NCBI RefSeq assembly: GCF_945859705.1
Contig: NC_079134.1
Coordinates: 33,113,136-33,177,135, forward strand
Length of the DNA stretch: 64,000 nucleotides
DNA from: Episyrphus balteatus
Lineage: Eukaryota > Arthropoda > Insecta > Diptera > Syrphidae
Reading direction: 5' to 3'
Positions 11,891-22,844 of this stretch are shown here, one piece after another. The position numbers and the translations under genes are program-made. The stretch's first letter is position 1; every line of letters begins with the position of its first letter. The notes under the pieces are model-generated. The model was given only the letters and a program-made list of their open reading frames with translations, made no database searches and was not told the DNA's origin.

Positions 11891-12686
11891 GTTTTGAAAT
11901 AGCTGGTATCCAGAACTGATCTTTATATTGTACTGAATCAGGGTTATTTACTATTATAAAATCCAATAAAGAGGTATTCGAGTGGAAACTATCAAAATGC
12001 GTTGCAATATTACTGTGAATTGTGTGCATGTTACACCTACTTAACAAATTATCACAAGATATCTTTTTGTTGCTATCAAAAAGATTGTAATTGAAGTCAC
12101 CCATGACATAGACATGGCTATATTTTTGAGTGAAATCTGTCAAAATAGGTTCAACTTTTGAAAATTCTCCTTTGGGAAGATAAATGACACCTATGAGAAT
12201 TTTACTATTGCCAGAGGAGATTTCCGCAAATATGAACTCTATACCAGGTTCTGTACATTTCAATATTTTTGTAGGTCGAATTTGATCGTCAATATACAAT
12301 GCCACACCACCACCTCTTAGCCGCGGTCTGTCATTTCTATAAACTTTGTAACCTGGAATACCTACAGACAAATCACTGTGATAACTCTTGAGCCATGTTT
12401 CAGATACACCAATCATGTCTAAATAGTGGCCACTAAGAATGGATTTGATTTCATTAAACTTGGAACTTTTGTTGTTGAGACAAAAACTTTGGCAGTTAAA
12501 ATGGCCAATATTAAGATAGTTTTTCCGATGCTTGAGCGTATCTCTGAGATAACTTGAGTCACTTGACTGTGCTCCCAAAATAAAATCATCCATTGATAAG
12601 TTATACAAATTGATTATGAGATGAAAGTTAGTTATTAAAAAAGGTAATAAAGAAAGAAAATGTAAAAAGTTGTTACGATTTTTCAA
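11844..12686 (-). pseudogene. ORF2 N-terminal part: APE-type endonuclease
   Basis: The likely start is the ATG at 12593 (M-D-D-F-I-L-G); the upstream residues are hydrophobic and unlike the family. Endonuclease landmarks appear in order: N-I-G-H-F-N-C-Q-S, G-V-S-E-T-W-L (catalytic Glu), Y-R-N-D-R...G-G-G-V-A-L-Y-I, the G-D-F-N-Y-N catalytic Asp/Asn motif near residue 197, and L-L-D-F-I-I-V. The closing S-D-H motif, normally invariant, reads S-K-H, so the catalytic pair partner is lost. The frame then runs out of register at about 11880, overlapping the RT frame by 47 bases. This enzyme nicks target DNA for target-primed reverse transcription. Here it is probably dead. Confidence 0.88.
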
Positions 12687-12954
12687 TTTATTTAATAAAC
12701 AAAAATAAAATATTTAAGTATTAGGATATTCAAAATTCGATATTCAATTAACTTACAACAATAATTCATTAGGGCAAATATGTGCCCGCCTTTTTAATAG
12801 AAAAATAAAAGATTAAAGAACTTGAATTAATTTCATAATGTTAAAAAACAAAAGATATCTTTATGTATGAGAAACAAAAATATAGAGAGGATAAATTGAG
12901 GAAGATACAAAATGAGAGAAAAAAAAAATAATAATAACACATTGTGTAAATACA

Positions 12955-12993
<39 letters not shown>

Positions 12994-13022
12994 ATTATGC
13001 AATTTATAGGATAATAAATAAT
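12687..13022 (-). other. Spacer between ORF1 and ORF2 with a 35-base homopolymer
   Basis: The region contains an uninterrupted A run on the plus strand (about 12957-12991; T on the coding strand), flanked by A+T-rich DNA. A poly-Phe open frame here is an artefact of that run. A homopolymer in this position is odd for a LINE. It may be a small nested poly(A)-tailed insertion or slippage-expanded DNA. Confidence 0.5.
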
Positions 13023-14012
13023 TCAACGACGCAATGTGCGCTTTGTAATGTTGGCTCCAACTCCAGGTGTAGATTTTTGATTCGATGAACTCTTCGATGC
13101 TTTTGATTTTCCAACAGATTTTTCTTTATGGTCAGCAGATTCATTGATAAATATGACATCTTGTTCAGAATTAGAATTAGCGACGACAGGATTTGAAGAA
13201 TCAGATTTTGTTTCGATGTTTGCGACAGCCGAATTGTAGTTCGGAATATCAGATTCGGAGTAAATAGATTTTATAGATCCATCAAGATTTATAACTTTAA
13301 AAAATTTAAACCCAGAGCTAAAGGATTTTATTTTTCCATTTTTCAACAGATCGACACAAATCTTACGAACACTGTACATTTTTTTTGTTAAATTGTCATT
13401 GAGAAACACTCTAGATACAATACCCAATTCAGGACATATTTTATCCAATGTGAGCGATGGTGATTGAGCAAAATAGTTTTTCATGACACGATCTCTTGTT
13501 GTTATTGATAAAAACTTAATCAGCAAAATTTTTGAATCACTTGATAGTCTAAAAACTTTGGAAAAATCTTCAGCCCTTATGTTAACATTGAGATAGGAAC
13601 AGAGCTTTATTGCAAAGACGAAAATATCCATTTCTATTTCAGGACACCCCGACACTAAGATATCTAGTCTTTTGTTCGTAAATTCTATAATTTCAGAGCA
13701 CTCACAACTTTGAGACTTAGGAATTGAGTTCAATTTAATTTTAATGTCCAAAATCTCATTATTTACGCACAACATTTTTGTCTCCAATTGGTCTGAGACT
13801 TCTTTAGACACAATTTCAGGTAAGTCTTTTTTTATGTCATCAGCAACCGAGTTCAAGCGCACATTCATTTGAGTGAATAGTTTGAACATGTGATTAAATT
13901 GTTTTGATATCATGACAGGTGAATCGGAGACAGAACAATTTTCACACAGAAGAACAGGTTCATCGTCAGTAGCATTGGCTAGAGCTAAATTGCAGCCCAA
14001 ACAATTCGGCAT
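13023..14012 (-). CDS. Non-LTR ORF1 protein (zinc-knuckle, coiled coil, RRM-like)
   Basis: This is an intact 329-residue frame. The N-terminus has paired cysteines (C-L-G-C near residues 4-7, then L-L-C-E-N-C near 22-26), which resembles a small zinc-binding module. A heptad-like, charged region follows at about 40-105. Then comes a segment resembling the RNA-binding domain of LINE ORF1 proteins (about 115-230: a hydrophobic strand V-S-G-C-P, K-V-F-R-L, then I-L-L-I-K-F). The C-terminus is Ser/Lys-rich and basic. Such proteins coat the element RNA and act as nucleic-acid chaperones. The frame has no stop or shift, unlike ORF2 downstream. The domain reading is by pattern only. Confidence 0.8.
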   Translation of the reverse strand: MPNCLGCNLALANATDDEPVLLCENCSVSDSPVMISKQFNHMFKLFTQMNVRLNSVADDIKKDLPEIVSKEVSDQLETKMLCVNNEILDIKIKLNSIPKSQSCECSEIIEFTNKRLDILVSGCPEIEMDIFVFAIKLCSYLNVNIRAEDFSKVFRLSSDSKILLIKFLSITTRDRVMKNYFAQSPSLTLDKICPELGIVSRVFLNDNLTKKMYSVRKICVDLLKNGKIKSFSSGFKFFKVINLDGSIKSIYSESDIPNYNSAVANIETKSDSSNPVVANSNSEQDVIFINESADHKEKSVGKSKASKSSSNQKSTPGVGANITKRTLRR

Positions 14013-14045
14013 AGCTTAGGTTTACCGATCACTCTTGTTTATTTT

Positions 14046-14665
14046 TTTACTTGCTCTATAGGGCAAGTATTGGTTTCGTGTCGAAAAAAAAAATTGAGGT
14101 TTTAATCAAAACCAACATTACGATGATGGAGAATTCCGAAAAAGTGGGTCCCGCAATTCCGTCCGTGCGTCTGTACGTCTGTGCGTCTGTGCGTCTGTGC
14201 GTCTGTGCGTCTGTGCGGTTGTGCGTCCATCTGTACACATTTCCACAGCCTAAACGGGTGGATGGATTTTCTTCAAATTTGGTACAGATGATTTTTATGG
14301 AATTCTGAAAGTTGGTTTTTTTTTGTTTTTTTATATCTCGTTTAGAACGTATACCTCCCATACAAAAAAATACGATATTACGAATTTCTCGAAAACGGCT
14401 CTAACGATTTTGATTAAACTTTGTATACGTAATATTTAAAGCAGTGGCAATAAAACTGCATTTTTATTTTTTTCTCAAAAAGTCAAATAACAAAAAAAAA
14501 ATTTTTTCATTTAACAAAATGTTGCCCTAAATGTCGGCTCTTCCCCAATTTCAGTTTTTTTTTTTAATTTAGATCCAGCTTTTAAAATCTACAAGTAGAC
14601 TAACATAAAAATGCTTTGAGCTGCAAGAGCAAGTATACGTGCGACCCCAGTCGTGCATTTTATTT
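14046..14665 (+). mobile_element. R2 copy A: mini-me/Helentron-like repeat with a GTCT-type microsatellite
   Basis: It begins TTACTTGCTCTATAG and ends GTGCGACCCCAGTCGTGCA followed by TTTTATT. A microsatellite of GTCTGTGC type lies at about 14158-14235, followed by CCTAAACGGGTGGATGGA and GAAAACGGCTCTAACGA. The same order occurs in copies C (19914) and D (61802, reversed). GTCY microsatellites inside short non-coding repeats are typical of dipteran mini-me/DINE-1 (Helentron-related) elements. The assignment is by analogy. This copy is shortened internally. Confidence 0.65.
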
Positions 14666-16141
14666 TATTACAAAATGTATGTACTTTATGTTATTGACTA
14701 GCACTGCACTGCAGGGAGGTAATTGAAAAAAAAAAAAAAAAAAAAATATACAAAAAAAAAAAAAACAAAAACCAGTTTCGATCGCAGAGAGAGCACTGGG
14801 TGATTTATGTGAGAGAGTAAACCACATGCACTTGTTGGTCTTATCAATTTAATGAAAATGATAATTACAGGGAATTATTTATTTAAGGAAAACTGCAATT
14901 ACAAAAGATCTTAATAAATTTTTTTTCATTTATTGTATTCACAGTACTTTAATTAATAAGTTTAGATAGTTTCAATAAACTTTTAGGTTGAAATTAGGTC
15001 AATTAAAATTTTTTTTGGCAGAGCACACAAAGCACGTTGCTTATTCGTTTGACATTGTACGTTTTTTTTTAATTGAGATGAAAAAACCCTGTTAAAATAA
15101 GCGAAGTTCTTCGAAGAATTCAATTGAACAATATCGCCAATATTTTGTTAGACTAAAAAGGATCAGCTTCAACTTAAATCAACAATCTTTATGTCTGTTT
15201 ATTATGAAATCGAAGCAAAAACAAGTAACCAATAAGTCTGTTTTGGTTTTGAATAAGACTTAGCTAAAGCCAAATGGGCTTATTATATCAAATAATAAAC
15301 GAATCCTTGCAAAAACACCAACAACACACACGGTTTGTAGAAGGACGGAGGATATGCATATCTTAGGAAAACACAACATTATTTTGGTTCTTAGTTTGAG
15401 GATAATTCAATTTTGCCGTCATAAATATTTTGCTTATGTAAACAATGGACGGTTAGCGCCGCCGCTATTTCCCATATCACACACATTAGCCATGTGTTGG
15501 AAATGGTACTTTCTTAGACGAATCGGAATTTTTTTTTTTTTTTTGGTGGCCCATGTGTCATATTTTGTAATGGCTACGGTTTGCTTTGGAATTTACTAAA
15601 TGGATTTTGATAGTTTGACATTGTTTTACCTGCGCGAAAAATATTTAAAAATACAAATGTTGGTATTTTGAATTTTGGAAGGAAATTCCTTTAGTGAATT
15701 TGTGTTTTTTCCATTTTTAATGAAATCATAAATAATTATACATGCGTGTGAATTATTGAATTCTGTACTTTTAACATGTGACATCTTATAATGGGATTTT
15801 AGTAAATAGGAATAAGACTTTGAAAACCGTAAAACTTATAATTGAAATTGATGTTCTGATCAAAGATGAAATATTTCAAACTATCGTTTTTCAACCTGTA
15901 TTCAATATTATGTATTTCTACTTCTTATAAAGACATAATTTTCAAAAAAATTGTAAATTTCTATAATATAATGTGAACAATAATTGCCTTGAAACAAGGT
16001 ACCTATGGCATTTGGTTTGTAAAAAAAATCAATAAAAATCGCTGGTGCTAAAAAAAAATTTTAACAAATTTTTCAAAAAAAAAAAATGTTTAAGTCAAAA
16101 AATGTGTTTAAAAAAATTAATATTTTAAAGAAATCTTTTAA
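14666..16141. other. A+T-rich interval with no gene seen
   Basis: Contains two A-rich runs around 14728-14766 and a T run near 15531-15544. A small open frame near 15354-15599 has no supporting features. No element ends were found. Confidence 0.45.
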
Positions 16142-17295
16142 GCGGGGAAATCCCTCTGGAAGACAGCTTTTTTAATAATTTTTTTTTTTTTGGAAAACCA
16201 AAGCATTTATTGAAATTTGGAAAAGTATATGATATTATTGACATTATGAAGAATTGATACAATTTTTTTGAAGTAAAATAAAAACAAAATGGTGGCTCTA
16301 CAGCTCTTTAAAGTTGGTGTCTACAGTTTGCGCCGTGCAATGCCCAAGTCCAGAAAATTTTTTATAATCAAAGAAGAAATTTTTTTCCAATAAAATATAT
16401 TCATACGCATTGCATGAACCTAAATTTAGTAAAAAATAAAATGCACGACTGGGTCGCACGAACTTGCTATTAAATTTTTAAGAATTTTTATATAGAAATT
16501 TGGAAAAAAAATAAAATTCGTTTTTTTTTTTTTTAATAAAATAAAATCTGAAATTAAATGGCCTTCAAAACAAGTATGCAGTTTTGATTGATATATTAAG
16601 ATGCATTTTTAGAAAAAAAAATTTTCAAAATCGTTATATCCGTTTTTTAAAAAACTAATTTTTTATAAATAATTTTTTGGAAAAAAAGTTTTAAAATAAA
16701 ATTGGTACGCCATTCTGTAGAAATCACTAATCAACATCTAAAAACAAAATTTCAAAAAAATTCAAAGTCCCGTTTTCGAAAATTTGATTTTTCAAAATTT
16801 TTTTCATTGAAAGATAGACCTTAGCTTAAAACTAACATTTGAATTTTTTAAACAAAATCGTTAGAGCCGTTTTCGAGATATTTCAATTTTACTAATAGTA
16901 CCTATATCGCAAGTAAAAAGTTTAAAATTAAAATTAGAGACAAAAAAAAACGAAAAAACACAATTGCTAAAAAAAATATTTATTATAAAAATTATATTGA
17001 ACTTTTAGGTTCATGCAATGGCCAATAAGTTAACGAGTAATTTTTTGATAGCTTCATTAGTTTTTTAGTTACGTTGCACGGCGCAAAAAAAAAGCGTTTC
17101 GACAAAAATGCATTTAAAGTTTTCGTTTTCGCACTGTGGAAGGTTCGGAACGCGTAGGTTACGGAACTATCTAGGGACTTTTGAGGCTTCATTTAAGGCT
17201 AACACCACTGAAAATAGTTTCTTCGGTTGATAAATGAATTTATTACTCCAAAAAATAATAATTCAAAAATAAAAAATTCCAGAGGGATTTCCCCC
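16142..17295. mobile_element. Palindromic element at TTAA (piggyBac-like target), with nested R2
   Basis: TTAA lies directly outside both ends (16138-16141 and 17296-17299). The ends read GCGGGGAAATCCCTCTGG and, inverted, GGGGGAAATCCCTCTGG. Further inverted pairs lie inside: GCGCCGTGCAATG with CGTTGCACGGCGC, and CATTGCATGAACCTAAA with TTTAGGTTCATGCAATG. These bring the arms up to the nested R2 copy. TTAA targeting is the known habit of piggyBac elements. No transposase is present, so this is a non-autonomous palindromic MITE. Confidence 0.75.
16432..16920 (-). mobile_element. R2 copy B, nested, lacking the microsatellite
   Basis: It starts (on the plus strand) AAATGCACGACTGGGTCGC and ends ACCTATATCGCAAGTAAAAA, which are both termini of R2. 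It is about half the length of copies C and D, and the GTCT block and its flank are missing. It sits at the loop of the surrounding TTAA palindrome, so it inserted after that element or into a fragile hairpin loop. Confidence 0.75.
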
Positions 17296-18129
17296 TTAAG
17301 CAAATTTGAAAAAAAAATCAATTTTAATTTTTTTTTTTTAATCATAATTTTTAATTATTTTAATTAATTTTTGGTTTTTAATTTATTTCATAACTGATAC
17401 AAAATGGTATAGCTATTTTTTTTTTTTTTTTTTTCAAAAAATTATCTGCCTTTAAATTTTACTTAGTTTTTTCGGAGTTCAAGTTTCGACTAGCGAAATT
17501 TTAAAGTCTCCATCCATTTTTTCGCAAACAAATAATTTCTGGGGACATTAATTGTGATATTTGTGTGAGTTTTTATTTTATAGTTAGTTTTTAATTTGCA
17601 GTCTGTGATATGCAAGTATATTTTTCTGTTGAGATTTCGTAAGCGTTCCTACTAGGCTTAAGCGAAGGAATTAATAAACAAAAATCTATTATAGAATGAA
17701 AAAGCAAAAAAATACTCATGGGATTTCGAAATTTTACAACTACTTGCATTTAATCGAAAACCGTAAAAATTGAGGACGAACAAGCTACCAAATATTAAAA
17801 CCCATTAAATTAGTCTTTCAGCATAGTTCGTTTGAGCCATTATTAAAATATATGAAATATATATGTGACCTACATGAATTACGCGACATTTCGGGAACGA
17901 AATTTCCGGGATGAATTCAAAAATAGCTTAGTGACTATAGTAACTAAATGGGAAATCTAAATTTTCTCTTTAAACGGGTCTTATGATTTTAATTAACTTT
18001 TTTGGTATGAAGTAGGTCTCATGTCAATATTTTCCCTAATAATTTTATATTAATATTAAATAATTTTTCAAGTTATTTTAATGGTTTTTAAAGTTTTTTT
18101 TTATCGAGATATATGTACCTATATATATA
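17296..18129. other. A+T-rich interval with no gene seen
   Basis: Long T and A runs and no recognisable element, RNA or coding signal. Confidence 0.45.
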
Positions 18130-18600
18130 TTTTTTTTTTTTTTACAAAAATTACGACCTCCAGCCGCCCGCAAAGTCGTTTAGTCTGCACCCACCACCGA
18201 GCAAGCCGCTCGTTCGGTTGTGAAAAAAACAATCATTCATGTTTTTTTCAATGTCAAAAAAAAAAAAAAATATGAATTTGTAGGTCTAAACAGGGTCTAC
18301 AAATTTGATATTAATATTTTTTTGGATATTCATCACCGAAAAATAGATAATGTCAAAAAACAAATCGCATATCGTAAATTTTTGACTTTTTTTATCGATA
18401 TCTCGAAAACGGTTCATGATACACAAAAATGTGTATGTAAGCACCTTGTAAAATTTTCGTATCTCGAAGGATAGCCGAGTTATTGTCAAAAAAGTATTGC
18501 AGAAAAAGCTCATAGAAAATCTTGGTCGAAAACTTCAAGTTAAGCTTTTTAAGCATCCCCTACAACATATCCAAAATTTAGCTTTCTCGGTCATTTTGCA
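18130..18600 (+). repeat. Dispersed family R4, copy 1
   Basis: A GC-rich core (about 18150-18247, GACCTCCAGCCGCCCGC to ACAATCATTCATG) is followed by a long segment containing GTAGGTCTAAACAGGGTCT, ATCGATATCTCGAAAACGG and AGCTTTCTCGGTCATTTTG. The second copy at 52640-53165 has the same right part, but its GC-rich core is in the opposite orientation. Similar short peptides open in both copies are side effects of shared repeat sequence. Confidence 0.7.
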
Positions 18601-19913
18601 TTTCCAAATGTATATAATAGCTGAACTATCTAATATGAAAGTTAAATGAGTCTGGGTTTTCCAATTTTTTTTTTTTTTCTTTTTTATGACTTCACAAAGT
18701 TCTTGTAAAACTTCTTGCGATTTATTTTATTTTTGGCAATTTGTTTTTGGTATTTTATTCAAAACTATATTTGCTAACGAAGAAAAACATATACATAAAT
18801 TGAATTATATTTGTTAACGACCAAAAGTACTTTTAAGTACCTAATCCATTTTGTAAATCAATCTGGTGGAAAGAAACTGATTCGGTGTTTTTTAATTTGC
18901 CTTTATAAAAACAATTTGGAAAAATTGATTGACGGAAGACAAAGAAATACTATCAAAAGTCACAATCACTGCATTTCCAAATAAAGAGTCTCTTAACACG
19001 GTACGATCTCTTGTTGCATTCATTCATAGATTTAACAAAGATCAAAGTATAAAAAGCATAATTTAACTCAAAAAATTTGGCTATATAACATTTCCCTAAA
19101 TATGTACTTGAATCTTATTTACAATTCGATCAAATTCGGACAAATAATGATAACTAGCAAACATGACCTTAATAATGAGCTATTATTCACCCTTCTATTC
19201 CCAGACATAAAACCACAAATATCTTTGTCTTAATGCTTCTGAGGTAAACAGATAAAAATCACGATAAAGAGGTTAGCCCTTAGTTTTGTTTTATTCAAAT
19301 CAAAAAAATATAAAACTGAAGAAGACCGATAGCCCTTTAGCGCCTCCATCATCAATCAATCCCTATTCTTCATCTATCTTGTATCACTTTCACTTTTTCT
19401 TTTTATTTAACATGATTAATCCACACATACTCGTACTTACTTCTGTGTTCAAAATCTTTTTTGGTCATGATAGTGATTAATCATCTATAATAACAAAAAC
19501 CCTATAAGTTACGTAGTTATACAAATCCTCAGGATCAGAGGTCTTTTTTTTCAATGAATAAGTCATTTTCTAGGAATCTAAACTATCGCAGCCCCATCAC
19601 AAAAGGCTTACACATTGTCATTATTCAAATTGACAAAATAAAAAGTGTCACAATTTAAATATTATACTTCTTCTTGTGGAGTAGTTCTTTTTTGTCGAAA
19701 CGCAGTTACGATCGCGTTGCGGAGCGATATAATGGTAATTCCAATCTTTGTTTACATAAATCGATTTGAGGTGATAATTGTGAGCAATTCCATCTATGAA
19801 ATGTTAAAAAACAGTAAAAAAAACTTCTTAATACAGGAAAAAAAAAGAAATAAAATCCCCTAATCGGTCGCATTAACTTGCTCATTAATTTAACATTAAC
19901 CTTGGAACTCCAT
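18601..19913. other. Interval with no gene seen
   Basis: A+T-rich sequence with short open frames only. GTCGCATTAACTTGCTC at about 19868-19884 resembles the end of R2 and may be a remnant of another copy directly before copy C. Confidence 0.4.
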
Positions 19914-20060
19914 TTTTTACTTGCGATATAGGTACTATATATCAAGTTATACATTCGTACAAAAAAAAAAAAAGTTGAGATAACATTTTCCATGACATTA
20001 CGATGGTAGACAATGCCAAAAAAGTGGGTCCCGGAAGTCCGTCTGTCTGTCTGTCTGTCA

Positions 20061-20122
<62 letters not shown>

Positions 20123-20905
20123 ATAAGGAGCTACAGCCTAAACGGATGGACCGATTAATGTCAAATTTGGTATGTAGCGTTATTTGGCGACTCTCCAGAG
20201 GAATTTTTGAAATTAATTTTTTTGGACCAAAATTAACGGTACTTGTCATATACCGATTTTAGTAAAATTGAAATATCTCGAAAACGGCTCCAACGATTTT
20301 GTTTAAAAAATTTAAATGTTAGTTTTAAGCTAAAGTCTATCTTCTAATGAAAAAATTTTTGTATGAAAATCATTATTAACGGTACCTGCCATAGAACCGT
20401 TTTTTTTTGTTTTAAATCCGATTATCTCCGAAACTGCTTATTTGATTTCATCGAAACTTTTTGTGAAGAAGCATTTATATAATTTGAATATAAACCTAAA
20501 ATAAAATTTCAAAAAAAAATAATTTTTTTTGAAAAATCAAATTTTCGAAAACGGGACATTGAATTTTTTTGAAATTTTGTTTTTAGATGTTGATTAGTGA
20601 TTTCTACAAAATGGCATACCAATTTTATTTTAAAACTTTTTTTTCCAAAAAATTATTTATAAAAAATTAGTTTTTTAAAAAACGGCTGTAACGATTTTGA
20701 AATTTTTTTTTTTAAATGCATGTTAATATATCAATCAAAACTGCATACTTGTTTTGGAGGGCAATTTGATTTCAGATTTTATTTTATTTTTTTAAAGAAG
20801 GAATTTTATTTTATTTTTTTCCAAATTTCTATATAAAAAGTCTCAAAAATTTAAGCAACTTTAACTCTAAGAGCAAGTTCGTGCGACCCAGTCGTGCATT
20901 TTATT
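19914..20905 (+). mobile_element. R2 copy C, near full length
   Basis: It starts TTTTTTACTTGCGATATAGG and ends GTGCGACCCAGTCGTGCA. In order it holds the CATTACGATGGTAGACAATG block, GTGGGTCCCGGAAGTCCG, a long (GTCT)n tract, CCTAAACGGATGGACCG, and several segments ending AAAACGGCTCCAACGATTT. Copy D (61802-62788, reversed) matches along its whole length. There is no protein-coding capacity. It is the best reference copy of this family in the window. Confidence 0.75.
20039..20122 (+). repeat. (GTCT)n microsatellite, about 20 units
   Basis: A nearly pure GTCT repeat with one A substitution early on, lying inside R2 copy C at the position where copy A has a GTCTGTGC-type tract and copy D only about four units. 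Length differences between copies fit microsatellite expansion within the element. Confidence 0.95.
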
Positions 20906-20978
20906 CAAGTTAACAGTTAAATTTAAGGTTATTGGGAGCAAATTACAACTTCATAACAATTAATTACTAAACTAACAA

Positions 20979-21042
20979 TTTTGCTTCTATAAAGGTTTAC
21001 AAAATGTTTCTTTTGCTTGTGTAAAGCTTTATAGAAGCAAAA
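20979..21042 (+). repeat. Short hairpin with a 21-22-bp stem
   Basis: The 5' arm TTTGCTTCTATAAAGGTTTAC pairs with the 3' arm, which reads GTGTAAAGCTTTATAGAAGC and then AAA. There is one internal mismatch and a loop of about 19 bases. The size is compatible with a small precursor hairpin or a tiny MITE. Nothing in the sequence alone distinguishes them. Confidence 0.5.
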
Positions 21043-22320
21043 TTTATAATTGGGTAGGTTTTTCAAAATTTGAATACATTTCATACCATTAAGCTCAAGG
21101 AACGTTTCGAGGACTTAAATATAAACTACCTCTAGGTATACTTGAAACTTATCTGGCAAGTTGGAAACCGAAAATCAAATCTAGGAACTAATTTTTTTTC
21201 AAACCCCATACAGCCCCCCCTTTACGTAGATCAAGTAAATAAAATCAAACGTTTTTTTTTAAATATACCTTATCACTTGACAATCCGAACCTTTGTTCAA
21301 TGTTTCTTCATTGCATTTGCATTAAAGAACAAGAAGAAGAAAACTAAACAAAAAAAAATATCAAACCAAGGGGAATACCGATGATGGTTTCCTCAGACTT
21401 TTCGTCCAGGTGCGCGACAGGAAAATACATAAATTGTCGAAGCAACAAAAAACCTCAATACCAACCCATATTATCAACAAATAATGTAAAGTACTTGCTG
21501 TTATAGGTTCTACTTTAACCTTTTGTCTAAAAGTTAAAATCACCGACTTTTTTTTTTATAAATATGTGGAGATTCCGATTCGATATGAGGGTAGATTAGA
21601 GTTAAGGCAAAGTGTGGTAATTTTTTTTAACTTGACGGACGTCTCCCCTAATCTGCATTAATTTCCGATGTTAAGTTGAAGAATATTATCACACAAAGAA
21701 AACTATTGTATATGTTAAAATGTTGAAGTTGAAGATTTTTTTTTTATTTTTATGATTTTTTTGAAGAAATTTCGGAAATCGAAAGTAGTATAACCCTATT
21801 GCGGAAATAAGAGGGTCAATCTTCAATTGTTATAAACGTATTTGGCGGAAGGAATTTATATTTTGTATGAAAGTCATGTGGATGTTTGAATATTTTTTGC
21901 AGTGATCCTACAAGTGCACAGGAAGTAGAACTTTAGGAAGAAAAAAAAAATACTTATAAATTTCATTTATGGTAAATGAGGTAGACAAGTTCAACTTATT
22001 CAGGGTTAAGAGTAACTTGATTGCTTTGCTATCAAATTTCTTTAAGAATATAAGTTCGCTAGGCAGTGTTATAATTTCATCTTAGAAAACACAATTAGGT
22101 ACATTGAATTATTTAATAGAATGAGAAAGAAATATGTTTTTGTCAGAATTATAATCTTTTACAATAAAGGACGACTGACAAATTGTTATAGTTTCTGGCA
22201 TATCCATTGAGAAAAATGTTATTAGATTGTTGAGTTCAATATTAATAGATCTGTCAAAATTATAACAATAGCTGCTATTGAGCTGACAATTTTCAACTAT
22301 TTTACAATGGTTTACAATTG
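21043..22320. other. Interval with no gene seen
   Basis: A+T-rich DNA without recognised repeats or coding signal. Small open frames near 21142 and 21361 lack support. Confidence 0.4.
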
Positions 22321-22475
22321 GTTTTTTGATTAAATTAGCCCATTTTTTACATCTTTCCTATTTATTTTCACATAAAATTGATTATTTTGGCGATATGTAT
22401 ATATTTGGCAACTATGTTTTTTATGAAAATAAAAAGGAAAGATGTAAAAAATGTGCTAATTTAATCAAAAAATCC
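22321..22475. mobile_element. Small inverted-repeat MITE, about 155 bp
   Basis: The left arm GTTTTTTGATTAAATTAGCC...CATCTTTCC and the right arm GGAAAGATG...GCTAATTTAATCAAAA are inverted matches of about 45-50 bp with a short centre. No coding content. The family is not known. Confidence 0.65.
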
Positions 22476-22699
22476 AAGAAATAGTATAAAAAGGGTATAA
22501 AAGTGTGTTTTACTACTTTGGTACGTTTTGGTCTTTGTTTTAATTTTTTTTTAATTTTGGTTTTCATTGAATATAAACAGTTCTAACCAAATCCAAGAGC
22601 GAACATCTTTTTGACATCAATTTAGCTAAATTTCTAGCTTATATTCAGTTTTGTAAAAGAAAATTCTATAAACGGTTATTCTGTCCGCCATTTTGGAAT

Positions 22700-22844
22700 C
22701 ACCATTTTGAAAAAATAAAAGTTGGAAGATTTTTCGTATTTCTTATACTAAAATGCTTCAGTGTCCCAAATTTCATGTCATGACTTTTCGTCAAGAAATG
22801 GCCGTGCAAATGATTGATTTTTGACGTCATAAACCACCACTGTG
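22700..22844 (-). mobile_element. Fragment of a Transib-like element, one end
   Basis: It ends ACCACTGTG directly followed by CGACG (22845-22849). Read inward, the sequence CACAGTGGTG..., GACGTCAAAAATC, GGCCATTTCTTGACG matches the fragment at 33012. Transib elements have ends beginning CACWRTG and 5-bp GC-rich target duplications. Only one terminus is seen here, so this is a solo or truncated end. Confidence 0.5.

Larger units (their letters stand above)
9523..14045 (-). mobile_element. Non-LTR retrotransposon (APE endonuclease plus RT; CR1/Jockey-like)
   Basis: On the minus strand the order is ORF1, APE endonuclease, reverse transcriptase, a C-terminal region, a 3' UTR and a tail of about seven TAAA units at 9523-9553. 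That is the usual order of an APE-type LINE. The 5' end lies within about 33 bases upstream of the ORF1 start, directly against repeat R2 copy A. The 5' UTR is therefore very short and the element may be 5'-truncated. No LTRs and no convincing target duplication are visible. The RT motifs and (TAAA)n tail suggest the CR1/Jockey group, but the exact clade needs a tree. Confidence 0.93.

Noticed and set aside
14154..14240. GTCTGTGC tract as a stand-alone CRISPR-like or coding repeat
   Set aside because: It is the microsatellite segment of R2, equivalent to the (GTCT)n tract in copy C.
18220..18474. Similar short proteins at 18220-18474 and 52755-52943
   Set aside because: The similarity comes from repeat family R4. 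The frames differ in length and begin in A/T runs.
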